Of a DNA stretch of 64,000 nucleotides, positions 10,758-23,848 are shown one piece after another. The notes under the pieces were generated by a model, which saw only the letters and a program-made list of their open reading frames with translations, was not told the origin of the DNA and did no database searches. Origin of the DNA: Micropterus salmoides (lineage: Eukaryota; Chordata; Actinopteri; Centrarchiformes; Centrarchidae); NCBI RefSeq assembly GCF_014851395.1, contig NW_024040485.1:4417385-4481384 (forward strand). Direction: 5' to 3'. Numbering within the stretch: the first letter of the stretch is position 1; each line of letters opens with the position of its first letter. A program made the position numbers and the translations under genes.

Positions 10758-13109
10758 GTAAGATGCCCGGCACACACACACAAACACACATTTTAAAAGC
10801 TGTTGCGACCAATTATATTTACAAGTATTAAAGCCTTCATATACAAAAACAAAATTAGGAGCGTTACAGGACAGATCATGAGAGACATTATGATCATATA
10901 ACATCTCTTGGTAACATGTCTCAGGCAGCAGTGGCAATGAAACCAACAATACAGTTATTTTTATAAGACAGCCCTCACATAAGAGAAACTCTTTAAGGCT
11001 ATTTACACATATTTTAAAAGCGGTAGTCCAAGGGGTTTATGTGTGCCGTGCAAAATGTTCAAATTAATAGCATAAAGGGTCCCCATAGGAAACAGAGTTA
11101 GTCGTTCCTTATTGCAATAAGTATTTACACAATTTGTAAGTGTGCCGCTGAAGTCTGGGGATCTCCTCCCGCTATCTGAGCTGGATCTTGTAGTTGTTGT
11201 TTGTAGACCCGGCCACCGCACAAGGCTTTTTTGAAGGCCGATCAAAGTGTTGTCACCAGGTACATGAACAAAAGTGCACAAAACATATTGAATCATTCAA
11301 ACATTTGCTAAATCAGCATGTGTAGGAGTGAGCAGGAATTAGCAGAAACATGAATGCGCAGAAAATCTGAATTGCAGCATTGCTTCTATATTCATACTAG
11401 CCTCTTTAGAATTGACTGCTGAGTTTTGTAATTACACACTCACAACCACATGTAAATATGAACCCACTCTCGCTCTTCCCTTGCGGCCTCTCTGGCAACA
11501 AGAGTAAGGATACCCCTGCTGAGAATCAACCCAGAATCAAGAAAGCTCAAAACATGAGAGTCGTTCACTGGAAAAAAATCTGCATATATTTTTGAGTCTT
11601 GGAAACACTTTTATGTTTGACTCCACTGGGTCAGGTGGATGATAACCGCGTTAACTCTCCAGAGTTCATGCTGTTCTAAGCTAAGCTTTTGTTTTCTGTA
11701 TCTGCCGATCACCAACATTCATCGGTTTACTGGGAAGCTCTCGGCTGTGAAGGGCAGGCTTCACTTATCAACATCTCCGCAGGATTTAAAGCAAAGACAT
11801 AGAGCCAACAGAGATAACCGGATACTATAATCTGTTGTATAATCTCATTAAGCATGTGAATGGTCTGTTAGGAGGTACAGGTGGCCGTGCTGTCGGGTAC
11901 ACAGCTGACTGTCCGTGTTTCTGACCTGCTTTCTGATGTGTGTTTCAGGCAGTGTGTGTCTGTCGGTGCGGTGTCCTTTTGTGCCCCATAATCTAATTCT
12001 GACAGAACAGGTGGGGATGAAAAAACTAAATACGTATCTAGTTAAATGACAAAATCATTATGTCCTTGATGAATTTTATTTTTAGCCGAGTTCAGGCGGG
12101 CCCTCCGTCTGTGTTGTGACTGCCTCAGGTGACCTTGTTTTGCTTTGATGGGGCTTTCATTTGGATAGCTGGTCTTATATATGTGTGTGTATAAATATAT
12201 GTATATATTTTTTGGAATCAGGATATTTTAAAAGTGGCTGTTTCGGGAACAAAAAATAATTCTAATTTCAGTAAAATATTTGGTACAGTTTACCAGAAAT
12301 ATATTCCTGGTCATGTGGAGCATTTAGATCATCATATAGGACAGAGGGGGCAGGACCACATGAAGAGGTCACCAGTAAAATCAAAGATGATCTAAGATGA
12401 TTAACAGAAATGATGCCAAAACTTAATTCTAAATAACTATTGTCAGACAGCATCTAAACAGCGGGAGAGGAATTTCACCTATTTTGCAGATTTCAGTGGA
12501 TCACACAGTTTTGTGGAGTGTGTCTTTTTGACCTGACTGACTTCGGGCAGTAAATACAATTTTATTGCTTTGCCTCTGTTCTTTCACAGGTCATTAAAAC
12601 CCCTCAGTTTGATGGTTGTTCAGTAGCTGTGGTGCTGTGTTTCCTCAGCTGATGTTCCAGCTGTGATGAAGGACTCTGTCCAGCCTTTGAGTGAATATTT
12701 CCGGTCACTGGTGACCTTATGTGTTTCTGCAACAGGGCGTGCTCCGACTCTGTTGTTCTGTCTTTAACTTCCTGTCTACACCAGAAGTGGGAATGAGTCA
12801 CGTTGTGTGGATTGGTATCTGCTGCTTGTGATTGCCACGTGCTTACATTTATACCAAATATAGGATAAGTTTTATAAAAAAAAACAGAACAGCACAAAGG
12901 TCTGCCAGAGCTGGAAGAAAAAAGGCATGATTTAATTTTGTTGCAGTTTGACCAATATCCACCGCTATTTATGTGGAAGCACTAATTGGATTAGTCTTGC
13001 CACACAGCTCTGGGATCTGGTAATCATGTTACTGATATAACTATCACAGTGACTGGTCAGAATGTACATACACACATTCATTCACATCCATCAATCTTAT
13101 TTAAGTCTT

Positions 13110-13255
13110 GCTGGGCAGCTGTGGGTTAGAGGTAGAGCTGGTAGTCCACTAATCCGAAGGTTGGTGGTTCGATCCCCCCCCTCCTCCAGGCTGCATGTTG
13201 AAATGTCCTTGGGCAAGATACTGAACTCCAAATTGCTCCTGGTGACTGTGCGTGG
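13110..13255 (+). repeat. tRNA-derived SINE copy
   Basis: It has a GGTTCGATCCC B box at 13166-13176 preceded by a degenerate A-box region (GGGTTAGAGGTAGAG). The body is cctccaggctgcatgttgaa, then gtccttgggcaagatactga. It shares this layout with the copy at 32597, a very common teleost short interspersed repeat. Confidence 0.7.
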
Positions 13256-13826
13256 AGGTTTTAGGTTCTCTTTCTGATGAGCAGTACAGTTCATTTACCA
13301 TTTACTAAGACAAAAATCTCATAAAATCTAACTGCTAATGACTGTCCATTACAACATTGGCAATGTTGTGTTTTGGTTACTTGTCAGCTCAGCTACACTT
13401 TTCAGTTTCCGAGAGCCCAAAAAGCTCCACTCGGCTGAGTCAGGTGAGGTGAGGCTGCGCTGACAGATGGATCTCACAATGGAACAGCTACGGTGGCTGC
13501 ACCTTCAGCCATTGTTGTTGCTCACCGTGTGCCTGACCTGCTTCAATAGCTGCTGTCAAACTGGCCCTCGCAGACAATGCCGGCCTGTTGTGCTGGTGAT
13601 TGGCAGCTCAGGCTTTATCAGGCCACACAGCAGCTCTGATTGCCTGAGTGGACTATAATCTCTTGGCAGAAAAATACAATAGGGAAGGTTGGTATTGTTC
13701 AGCTTAAGACATTCTGTGTCTTTCTACCTAAATCCAACAACAAGGGGAGTGTATGACAACTAAAAAAATCTCAATACCCTGAGGAAACAAGGTGTTTTTT
13801 GCCTTGACATTGAAAGCCCTTATACT

Positions 13827-13900
13827 CGACAGCTGGCTCCAGCCCCACCGCAATCCTGTACACGGGATAAGCAGTTGGCGATGATTGATGAGTGAGTGAC
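13827..13900 (+). repeat. Dispersed repeat fragment (ggctccagcccc...ggataagcag)
   Basis: A short decayed copy of the widespread fish repeat tail 'ggctccagcccc...cctgtacacgggataagc', followed by GATGATTGATGAGTGAG. The same family appears in reverse orientation at 36763-36925. Confidence 0.6.
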
Positions 13901-15602
13901 ATAACTTATTGGCACATTTTTAGTGAGTTAAACAGTCTTTCACAAAGTAATTTAACAATGCACATCAGATCAGTCTATACAAATGACTTCTTTCACCCAA
14001 CACAGTTTTTGGCAAGAGAGAAAAATAAATAAAACCACCGTAATAATCAGCAGCAGTAGTCTCCCTTCTAATATTTTGAATTTTCATTTACCTTTGCCAA
14101 CTGCATGGATGAAATTATAACTACACATGCATGCAGTAGACACAGCGTGTGAGCAAAAAGGGAATTGATGGGTGACAGTTTCAACCTCACGTCATGTCAT
14201 TGTCTTGTCATGCTTGTGCAGTTTCTAGAACTAGAAAACATATTTGGGCATTCACTGTGTGTGTGTGTGTGTGGGGGGTCTATTGCGGTCTATTGTCAGC
14301 CTGTGAGAAAACAGAGCTCACTCTCCTTCTTTTGGTCGTGTTGAAATATTTATCATATTTATCATCAGGTGTTACTAAGCCATATATATCAACATGTTGT
14401 ATATCCCAATACTGTACAGGGTGCCTCCATTCTTCCAGTCTCATTTCCACCATGGTGCCATTTCATAACCACCCCACCCCGCTTCCACCCTTTAGCACCC
14501 CCAAAAAAAGGGCTTTTGGCTAACCTCCTTAAATAAATGTAATAACATAATGATTCTTGTCCTTAGAAAAACTTACCTTCGGCAAAGAAATGAAAAAGTT
14601 TTAGGATTGATGAAATAGTCCAGCCCCAACCCACTCCTGTGAATTTAAAGCGTATCACCCCAACATGTCTTGGTACAAAAGGAGAAAAGGCAGGCCAGCA
14701 GCGTGGAAAGACGCTGCTTGATCACTGACTTGACATTTTCATTGTTACTGTCTCAGCAGACGAAGCGGTGCTGGATTTAGAGCTGGCGCATTGAACGCCT
14801 ACAACCGGCGGGTTTATTATACTGCAAAAAATGCTCCTCATCATAAAATGTGGTGAGTTTTCAAATGCTATGCTTTATAAAAAGAGGTTGAGTCATTAAC
14901 TACAGTTTCACCTGTTGTATTGATAATATTGTAATATCAGATCACTTCATTAGTATGGTACAGATGAGTCTACTTGATTAAATCAGATGTAAGAATTTAA
15001 TAAATAACTGTCTGTTCAGATCGACATTTTTTGCAGTGTAGGAAACTGCTGACATTTTTAGCCCCACCATGCAGCTGAGCCTGGCCATAGAGATAAGGAT
15101 GGCTGTCTGTCAATTATACTTAAAGGCAGTGGCTCCCACTGAAAATTTTCCTAGGGGTGGACAGATGGGGACACTGGAAATCCTGGGGTGGCACACTAAA
15201 ACCAAAAGCTGTATCTGAATTTCAGGAATTGTATTATGCAGTGAATAGACAAGTTGAAAACTACATAAAAATATGAGTTAAGGAATCACAGACTTTGGTT
15301 TCTTATTTTACAGTTGATGTTACTAATTGTCTAATGTACATAGACTAAAACCAGTTCAGTTAACATTTTGAGTTCCATAAAATGCTGTTTTAATAGAGCA
15401 ACTAGTTGTTCTTCGTATAGGCTAGTTGGGTTAGGGTTAATGGGACCAAGCCTACTCAAAATTACAAAATTTACAGACATCATGGAGCATAAATTCTTTT
15501 TTGTTTCATATTAGACTATTTAATAACAATTTAATTAAAATGTACAATATGTGTCTGTATAGAGCTGCTTAAGTATTTGGTTTACTGATGTACAGTTCAA
15601 AG

Positions 15603-15638
15603 CCCCCCCCCCCCCCCCCCCCCCCCACACACACACAC
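15603..15638 (+). repeat. 24-bp poly-C run plus (AC)n
   Basis: 24 consecutive C followed by AC repeats. On the minus strand this is a G run that could form a quadruplex. Confidence 0.93.
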
Positions 15639-18600
15639 GGCGCCACTGCTCTATGGTTCTGATCTTTTTTCATTTTTTAACCAGCCTATTAACAAACTAT
15701 TATGATATTTTATCATCGAGTAATCTAATAATTTTGTCAATAAAAAAATAATTATTTCCCACAGCCCAACTATATCCTCAAATGTCTTGTTTTGTAAGAC
15801 CAACAGTCCAAAACCCAAACATCCTTTCCTTTTACTATTGTGTGGAAAGTGCTGACAGTCACTTATGAGTCTGATATACCTCATTGTTTTCTTTCAAACT
15901 TAAATTTTATTTTTTTTTGTACAGACTTTTCATTTGAGGACATGGGTTTCGTTTCTGTCCAAAGAGCAGTGGGAAATAAAGTTTAAGACATTATTTGTTT
16001 AACCCAGATTTAACTTTGGGTGTGGCGCTGCTGTGCTGCGATAACATATATTAATCATGTGTCATGTGACGTATGTATTGTTTGCGTGTTTCTAAATGTA
16101 ACATTGTGTTTGCTTTATGACAATTTAATTAAATGCAATTTAGGTAATGCCCATATTACATCATGTATGTATTAAAACAGTGATAAAACATGTAACCTTT
16201 TAGTTAATGGGTGTGTTTTATTTCTGTCACAGCTGTTCAAAAATATAGATACATTCTTTCAGAACAATTTACAATCATAATGCAAATCTTTATGTTATAA
16301 GTCCTTTCTCCAAATGTATTTATACATAACTGCTCTTAAAGTAGATTTCAATAATACATTCTAAAAAGTCATAAAAGCAGTTATAATAAATTCCTATTCA
16401 ACTACAAACCATGACAAACAGATAATAGATAGAGAATAATTAATAAATTAACAGCAGGTGAAACTCTTCAGAGTTTAACACCCAATGACTTGATCTGCGC
16501 TGGGACGTGATGGATCATATTTACACTGTGAGTTTGCTCTGCAGAGCTGCATCAGGGAAGCACATCTGAGCTCCGCTAATATTTTCAGATGGAGGACGAC
16601 CAGCGATGTGGAAAAAGCCCAGTCAATCTTGCTTCCTGCTTTTGTTTCCATCAACAGTCTTTTGAGGGGTCTGGTGAATGTGTTCTAATCACACTGTCTT
16701 ACTGCCCGCTGCTCAGTTCAGTTTGATCAGACGAAAAAATTTCAGAAAGCAGCTGCAGTTCTCTGATCATATGATATTTTGCAAATACATGACATTAGAT
16801 GCTTCATTTACAAAGGAGTAATTCCCTTTTTAACATTTAAAAATCACCACCATTAAATGTATAGATGTATAGATGTTGTAGCAGTGCAATATTTTTACAT
16901 ATTTGCAAAAACTAGATTGACTTAACAGTGATCTTGGAATGGCTTGAAAATCCTCCCAGGTGTTGATTGGGCCCCCTGGCTTTACCGTCAGAGCTGTAAT
17001 GAAGAAGCTTGCTCAGCATGGAAACACTCATTTGCAGCAGAGAATATGGCCCCCAGTTATGCCTTCATTGGCATTAGTTAAGTCAGCAGGAGGAGAGCTG
17101 AACTGAATAGTGTGCTGGAGAGATGTGTTATTATTCCTGTGCTATATACAGTGTGTAAAACATTATGACCCTCCGATTTTTACATTAAATCTAAAAACAC
17201 TAAGAGGACCCCTTAACAAAAAGGATTAGAGAAGATCTTTATTCAACATCTTGAGTAATATGGATTCTGCAAATGCTGAAATGGGTGAGGTGGTGTGCTT
17301 AAATTAAACCAAATGGACTATTTTTGTTAGACAATTGCACTGAATTTGGACATAAGGCAAAGTTTTCAAGGATTTACTACACTGTTGGATTGCCGGACTG
17401 CTTTGAAGGTGCAGACACAAGATACAAGACTGTCAAACCATGATTTTGAGTCTAATCTATTGTTACATGTATTTCACATATAACATGTTATAGTACTACC
17501 AGTACTACAGTCTTTGTTGTATACAGTGCTACTGTCAGGCCACGGGCCAAACCTTGAGTGGTTTCAAAGTTTTATTATCATATTGTCATGTGTGATGAGA
17601 GGTGACACTGTGGAAGTGATTAGTGTGAAAGTAAAGCAAATACTTGCTGTTTGTATTGACTATCCTTGCTAGAAATGAAAATTTAGTAAAAGGTGCTATT
17701 GGTCAAAAATGGCACTTTGATAACATCTAGTGGCTGCCATGGGATCTGCAAATCCCCTTATATTTTATGAAGCCAAATAATAACCTTCAATAATGTGGCC
17801 ATGTAAGTTTTAATGTGCCACACCACCAAAAAACATCAACATCAACTTATGTAGTTCATGTTCACTTGTTCCTATATTGTAAACCTGTCCAAGAAGTGTG
17901 TTGCCAACACTCCACTAGTATTGCATAAGAAACCTCTCTTCACCTTTTAAATGCTGCACTATTCACACGAGTTTTGGAAATTTAAAGCCATATCACAGGG
18001 CCTGAAAGATTAAAACAATAACAGAGTGGGTTCAGCTCTGCCTGCTTGACACGTCAGCAGCCGACAATGACCGCAACATTCATACACCATACTCGAACCC
18101 TGCATCATAAAAATACAATGATTTCATGGAAATAAACTGTAAAATATCACTGATTGTACAATTAAGACCATCAATTACAAGCCCTACAGGATATTGAATC
18201 TTTAGGTCTAACTAAACAAATGTTAAGTGCGGCACATCTTTATCAGAAATGTAATTTTCATTTGTCACAATACTTTGCTGACAACATGTCCAGCAACAGT
18301 CTTTATTGTACGCCTCTCCTTAACGCAGCCATGCCGAGATGTGGGGGATTCACATGCCAATCCCTGACAAAACACACACTCGCGCACAAACACACAAGCA
18401 AGAGTGACAGAGGAGGGTGCTCTGTTTCAGCCTCCGTTCACTGCTTCCCCTTGATTAACTGTGAGGGACAAAAAGCACTCGATGGAAATTACCATGGCAA
18501 CAGATTCAAGAGCAGGGCTGAACTGGCCCAATACCCATCTGCGCCCTGTTGCATGTTGTCACGTGAACACGTAGGGCAACAGGCGACATGTCACCACAAC

Positions 18601-21600
18601 CCATGGCAAGGGCAGTCTGGGCTGAAAATGTGTTCACAAAGTCTGAATGTGATGCCTGGTCTGCGTGTTGTTGATTTAAATGTAACCTTGTCTGTTGGAT
18701 GTGGTTAAACCTTTTGCCAGTTGTTGGAAGCTTTTAAAATCGTTGTTTTAAACTGTCAGGGACAATGGTTAAGCCCCCTAAGCTAAAGATGTTCTTGATT
18801 GGAACACTAAATGATATTTAGTTTTCGTGTAGGCTCAGGCTTTAAGCTGTCCTCAATGTTGAATTTCTGTAGCTTTTACTGGAAGGACGTTGCCCGTGAA
18901 CAAGAAGTGATGCATTTTTTACAGTTTGCAGTGGAAAAAGCTTAAGAAAAAATAGTCAATAGCATTAGCTGATATTCATCATAGCTAAACAGATGATCAG
19001 TAACTGTGTGGAAAAATGCGTCGCTCACCTTGAGTATGCCTGTTTGAAGTTTGAAGCTTGCCCTTAATGCGTTAGCAGCTGCAGCTACTGTATTAATGTA
19101 CTTAAATGATAAAGCTGGTAATATATTTGTCTTACCAGACCCAATTCAGCAATAATTAATTCTACAAACAAATGTCAAAAGCCTGCTAAATCTTCTTCCT
19201 CTGTGCCTTGGTAGCCAAACTATTAAAAACACACGAGTCAGCCACACCTTCATCAACATGAACACACACACTGTAGTTTATTCTGACTCAGTCCCACGTG
19301 CACCTTCCTGCTGCTCCAAATACTCACTAGAGCACCACATGTCGATATTGGTTGATTTGGTTTTAGAAAAGTACTTACATAAAAAAAAAGTATTTGTAAT
19401 TTGTTTCTGATCCTAAGTGGGAACCAATGGGCTTGGAACTGAATGCCACAGAACAGGGTAGGGAAGTGAGACATTACTAAAAAACAGATAAACGCGTTGT
19501 TGGTTTTCATGGGATTTTTTTGACAATAAGGAGAGAATAATCCCAGCCTTGTCCTTCACTTGGGACAAAGTTATCTGTTTAAGAAACAAAACAACAACAT
19601 TCAAAATGTCAAACTAACATAAAGCTACTCTGTGACTAATGCAGCACTCAACACAGCTGCCTCACAGAAGAAAAGCCATTATCAGGTCTCTTTTCTGGAA
19701 GGCTTTTACGTTGTGTGTTGAGTTTGCATTAAACAACAACACAACTGTCATCTGCTATTCTTGTTAGTCACTAAAATTGTTGTGTTTAGGGATTTCTCCC
19801 TTTGCCTTTCCCCATGGTGCTCTGATGATGACAGTTTTGCCAAAAGCAGCATATTTTGTATTTTGGCATATTTTGGGTAAATTGTGAGTAGATAAACTAG
19901 ACGCAAAGTAAAGAGTTTAGAAGAAAGCAAAATAGAAAGCAAATCTTTTTTTTTAGGTTACTGTGTTAAACAGATAACATCTCAATGCTTCAAAAGTAAA
20001 TAAATTCTCCAATGAAGTGTTAAATAGAAATCAATTGAAGTGTTAGTGTGAGTGCACAGCTTTCCCACAACACACACGACTCAGCTTCAGCTTCATATCA
20101 TGTGCAAACTCTTTAGATCAAATTAAAAACCGGAGGGAAATGCAGTTTCTCGTACTCTTGCTCTCAAGAAACACATCACTTAAGAGTGAACGCTGAACAC
20201 TTCAGTGGAGTTGGACGCCAGAGTGTATTTGTTTAATGACCTCATGCAGTCTCCACCATCGTATTTGCTGTATGCCTGTCTGATTAGACTAATTGGCGAG
20301 TGTGTGTAGGATTATCGATCAAGGAGATTCCTCTTACCAGTCTCCATTTGCTTTATAACGAAGCTACTCTGCAACCACATACTCAACACAGTTTTTCGGC
20401 CACGAGGCAGAGATACAATCTTGTAGATCAGACTGGAACCAAGACAGCTGTCGTCCTGTAAAAACATAATACATAACACGTAATGCATCTCTCGCCCATC
20501 ATGCTCTGCCACTAGCACTCACTTCCAACAGACATACAGAACACATGTTGACATCTGAAGTTGCGCAGTGTCTTATAATTTTTTCATCACGATTGCCCAT
20601 ACTGTACAACATACTGTTTATTATGTTAGTCTATTCTGTATGCACTGCATCTATTGCATGTCTGTCCTGGGAGAGGGATCCCTCCTCTTCCTGAGGCTCA
20701 CCTTTAAAGATTTTAGCTTATCTGAATCAAGGGTCTTAGGACAGAGGGTGTCGTGTGCTGGACTGATTGTAAAGGCACTTCAGGCAAATGAATGCGTGAA
20801 TGTGAATGTAACTTGTAATATTGGGCTATATAGATAATATTAAGTTGACTTGGCTTGATGCAGCATAAAGCAAGCATCGTATGCATATAGCAGCAGCATG
20901 AGCATTGCTAGCATGATTTAAAACCACGAGTACCAGAGCCAGTTCCTATCTGCTATGAAGGAAACTCTTTACTTTGTAGCCAGTCATAGCAGCCCAGGTC
21001 CTGCCAAGCCGTGCCAGATGTCATTGATCTTGTGGAGTGCAGTCTGTGAGGGATGGACTTGTGCAGGTCCCCGGAGGCAACAGATCCATTAAGATGTCTT
21101 AATCAGGTTCATTAGGCAGGGCTGTGTTTTCTACTTTCAGTCAGCACATCCCAACAATGCAGCCCAGAAACACACAACACTGTGTCGCAAAGGAATTCAA
21201 ATGATTCAGTTCTTATCATCCTTGTGTCGCCAACATGTTTAGCATACCCTCGATTTATCCAGGATGATAAAGTCCTGACACAACTTTGTATGCTGCAGTC
21301 AAAAATGTGCAAGTTATTTTTAGCTGCAAAAAGTACAGGAATTTCTTACAACCTTGTTACGTGAATATGGACAGTAGAAGGTGCTTTCACAAGAAAAATT
21401 GTGAATCTTCCATGAGGATCATGATGCGACAGCTGTAGAAGCCCCTGACAATGTTTAAATGAACGTATTCATCACTTTATGGCCGAATCCTGCCCAACGA
21501 TGTCATTGAAATTAAACAGAAATGTTTTAATGAATAATGAAAGCTTTTGAACCTTAATTGTCTGGCTCCACCGCTGCTAGTGGCATCAAGCAGAAGTGCA

Positions 21601-22679
21601 CAGGTGAAAAACAGAACAAAACATTACAAGCAAAAGCGCTTGTGGAAAAATCTTGTTTTCATTAAATGACTTCTATATTTGAGCAGTGAGAAATGAGAGC
21701 AACATCTTGTCAGCTTTGCCGGTCCATCTCCTCCATCTTAATACACCCTGTGCTTCTGAGAATGGCTCTGTGAATCCTCATTCTGCACTAATCTGGACCA
21801 TAAATCACAAGAACACGTGTCTGGCTCTGAATTACGGCCCTTTATCCTGAACTGGGATAAACTGCAGAGCCATGGATATGTATGAGTATAATTATAAGAG
21901 ATAATTCAAGATGTTCCTTCTGGGAAACACAGAAATTGTGTTACGAGTTCAGAGATGAAGGGGAAAATAAGGCCTGTGGTGCAGCACTTTACTCGGGATC
22001 TTGTTTTCCTTTTTTGCGCTTTGTTGCAGTCATAATATTATTGATACTATCATACAAGCATCAGTCAGTTATCATTTACATTTTAATTAGAGGCACAGGG
22101 TCACAGATTTGTATCAGGGCCATTACTGACTTTATTAAGTGGACCAGGCATCGGTCAGATGTGGCTGATCCGCAATTAAATACAGTTTATTCGTCACAAT
22201 CTGTTCCTCAGTTCCTCCTTGTCAACCACTTTTTGATCCCCAACCCTCCACATTGCTCTCGGTCCCTGTCTCAAGCTCCTGTTCTTTTCTCCTCTTGCCG
22301 TACCACCAGATGTCCTCGTACTTTCCTACCTGTCCTTGTCACCTGACTGCCCCGCCCATTCGCATACCTGGGCTGACAAAACGTAGCAGAACGCCGGAAA
22401 CGGCGGTGCCTTGAACACACTGTTGTGTCCGCTAGGGCGCTGAGTTTTACGGCCTTGTTAACACCGCTGTATTTACAAAGTTGTGGCAGCTGATTGGTTA
22501 ACACCTCAGCCACCAAATGGGAGAAAACATACCTTGAAGCCGGTTGCGCAACGTTGCACACCGTTTCGAGGAAACATGTCGTAAACCGGAGCAAAACATT
22601 TTGAGATTGAACTCGCCACACGTCTTCCTCATCCGTCTCCCCACCTGCATCTCGTTCCCCCATCAGCCATAAACCGGCC

Positions 22680-22932
22680 TATTTCTTTTGTTCTTTGCTG
22701 GGCTCAGGTCAGTGGCTGTGCCAGTGAACCGCTGATTCCTTCTTGCCTGTTCCTTGTTAGATCTGTTTGCTTGTTCAGACTACCTCTTCTGGTTTTGACC
22801 CTTGCCTGCCTCACCATCCTGTAAGACTTTGTGCCTCATTGTGTGTTCAATAAAATGACTGTACTGCATCAGCTCTGCCTCAGGCGTCTGCATTTGGGTC
22901 CAACCCCGTTACCCTGCTGGCACCAGCGGTGA
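22680..22932 (+). mobile_element. Possible LTR 3' end fragment
   Basis: The end reads gttcaataaaatgactgt ... tctgcatttgggtccaac ... caccagcggtgaca. The combination of AATAAA, a 'gcatttgggtcc' phrase and a terminal TGACA is typical of the R-U5 end of fish Gypsy-type LTRs. The matching left end was not found. Confidence 0.35.
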
Positions 22933-23848
22933 CATTTATTCAGTGTAATAAAAGAATGCCAAATAAACATAAAATATTCTAATAGGAAATCAGATCAAGC
23001 GATAGCTGCTATCTTTAACGATGTGGTAATTTTGCGTCTCTGTGGTTGAAATGTCACTTTATACAGAGGTTTTGATTTTTAATTTGGGAAAGACAGAGCA
23101 CTGGTAACATATCTGATGGGGATTTGGTATTGGCAGATCCTGAGTTGAGGTAATTGGTTCTTGTATAGGGAGAGATTCACTAGCAAGGACCACAATCAAC
23201 AGGTATGATTAAATGATTTATTGAGTAACGAACAGAAGATGTATGAAGCTTGCAGTAGCTGAATAGACATTAGAAAGCGTTGTGGAAGCTACGATAGGGA
23301 AATCCGCCGTAGCACCCGGGTACGACGGACCCCCTATAAACCTATGGAGAGGAGGAAGGAGATCAGGAGGCAGGACAGAGAAAGGGGTGGGAGAGAGGGA
23401 TGCAGGATATGAGGGCGAAGGGGAGGACTTAGGACGTGTGGGTATTTATGGAAATGCTGGCGATGACGTGCTTGATGTGTGGTCCCGCTCCTGAAACTCT
23501 GCTAATTAGAACCACAAAATGTTGGATTGGTGCATCTTTATTGGAAACCATGAAAACTGAGTGTGGTGTTACTGTCACTGTGATTCTGTGCACATTACAA
23601 TACTTACCGTGGGTTACATTACTGCAGTAATCACTGTTAAAATCCAACTAATCTGTATGAAGCTGTAACTGTTCAATGAACAATCATCTGTCATATATAT
23701 ATACACATATATATATCAATACTCGATGCATAGTCTTAATGTGTTTTGAACACATTTCATTAAATAGCCTATGAAATGAGCAAGATTTTTTTTATGTAAA
23801 ATAGACTAGTAGATCTACAACTTTCCCCGTCAGTTTGAACCTAGACAC

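Noticed and set aside
18220..18708. 162-residue frame on the + strand
   Set aside because: No known domain, no splice context, and unremarkable composition in an intron; a chance frame of this length is plausible.
21882..22346. 154-residue frame
   Set aside because: No domain, no splice signals in phase with ptprn2, and it overlaps LTR-like sequence.
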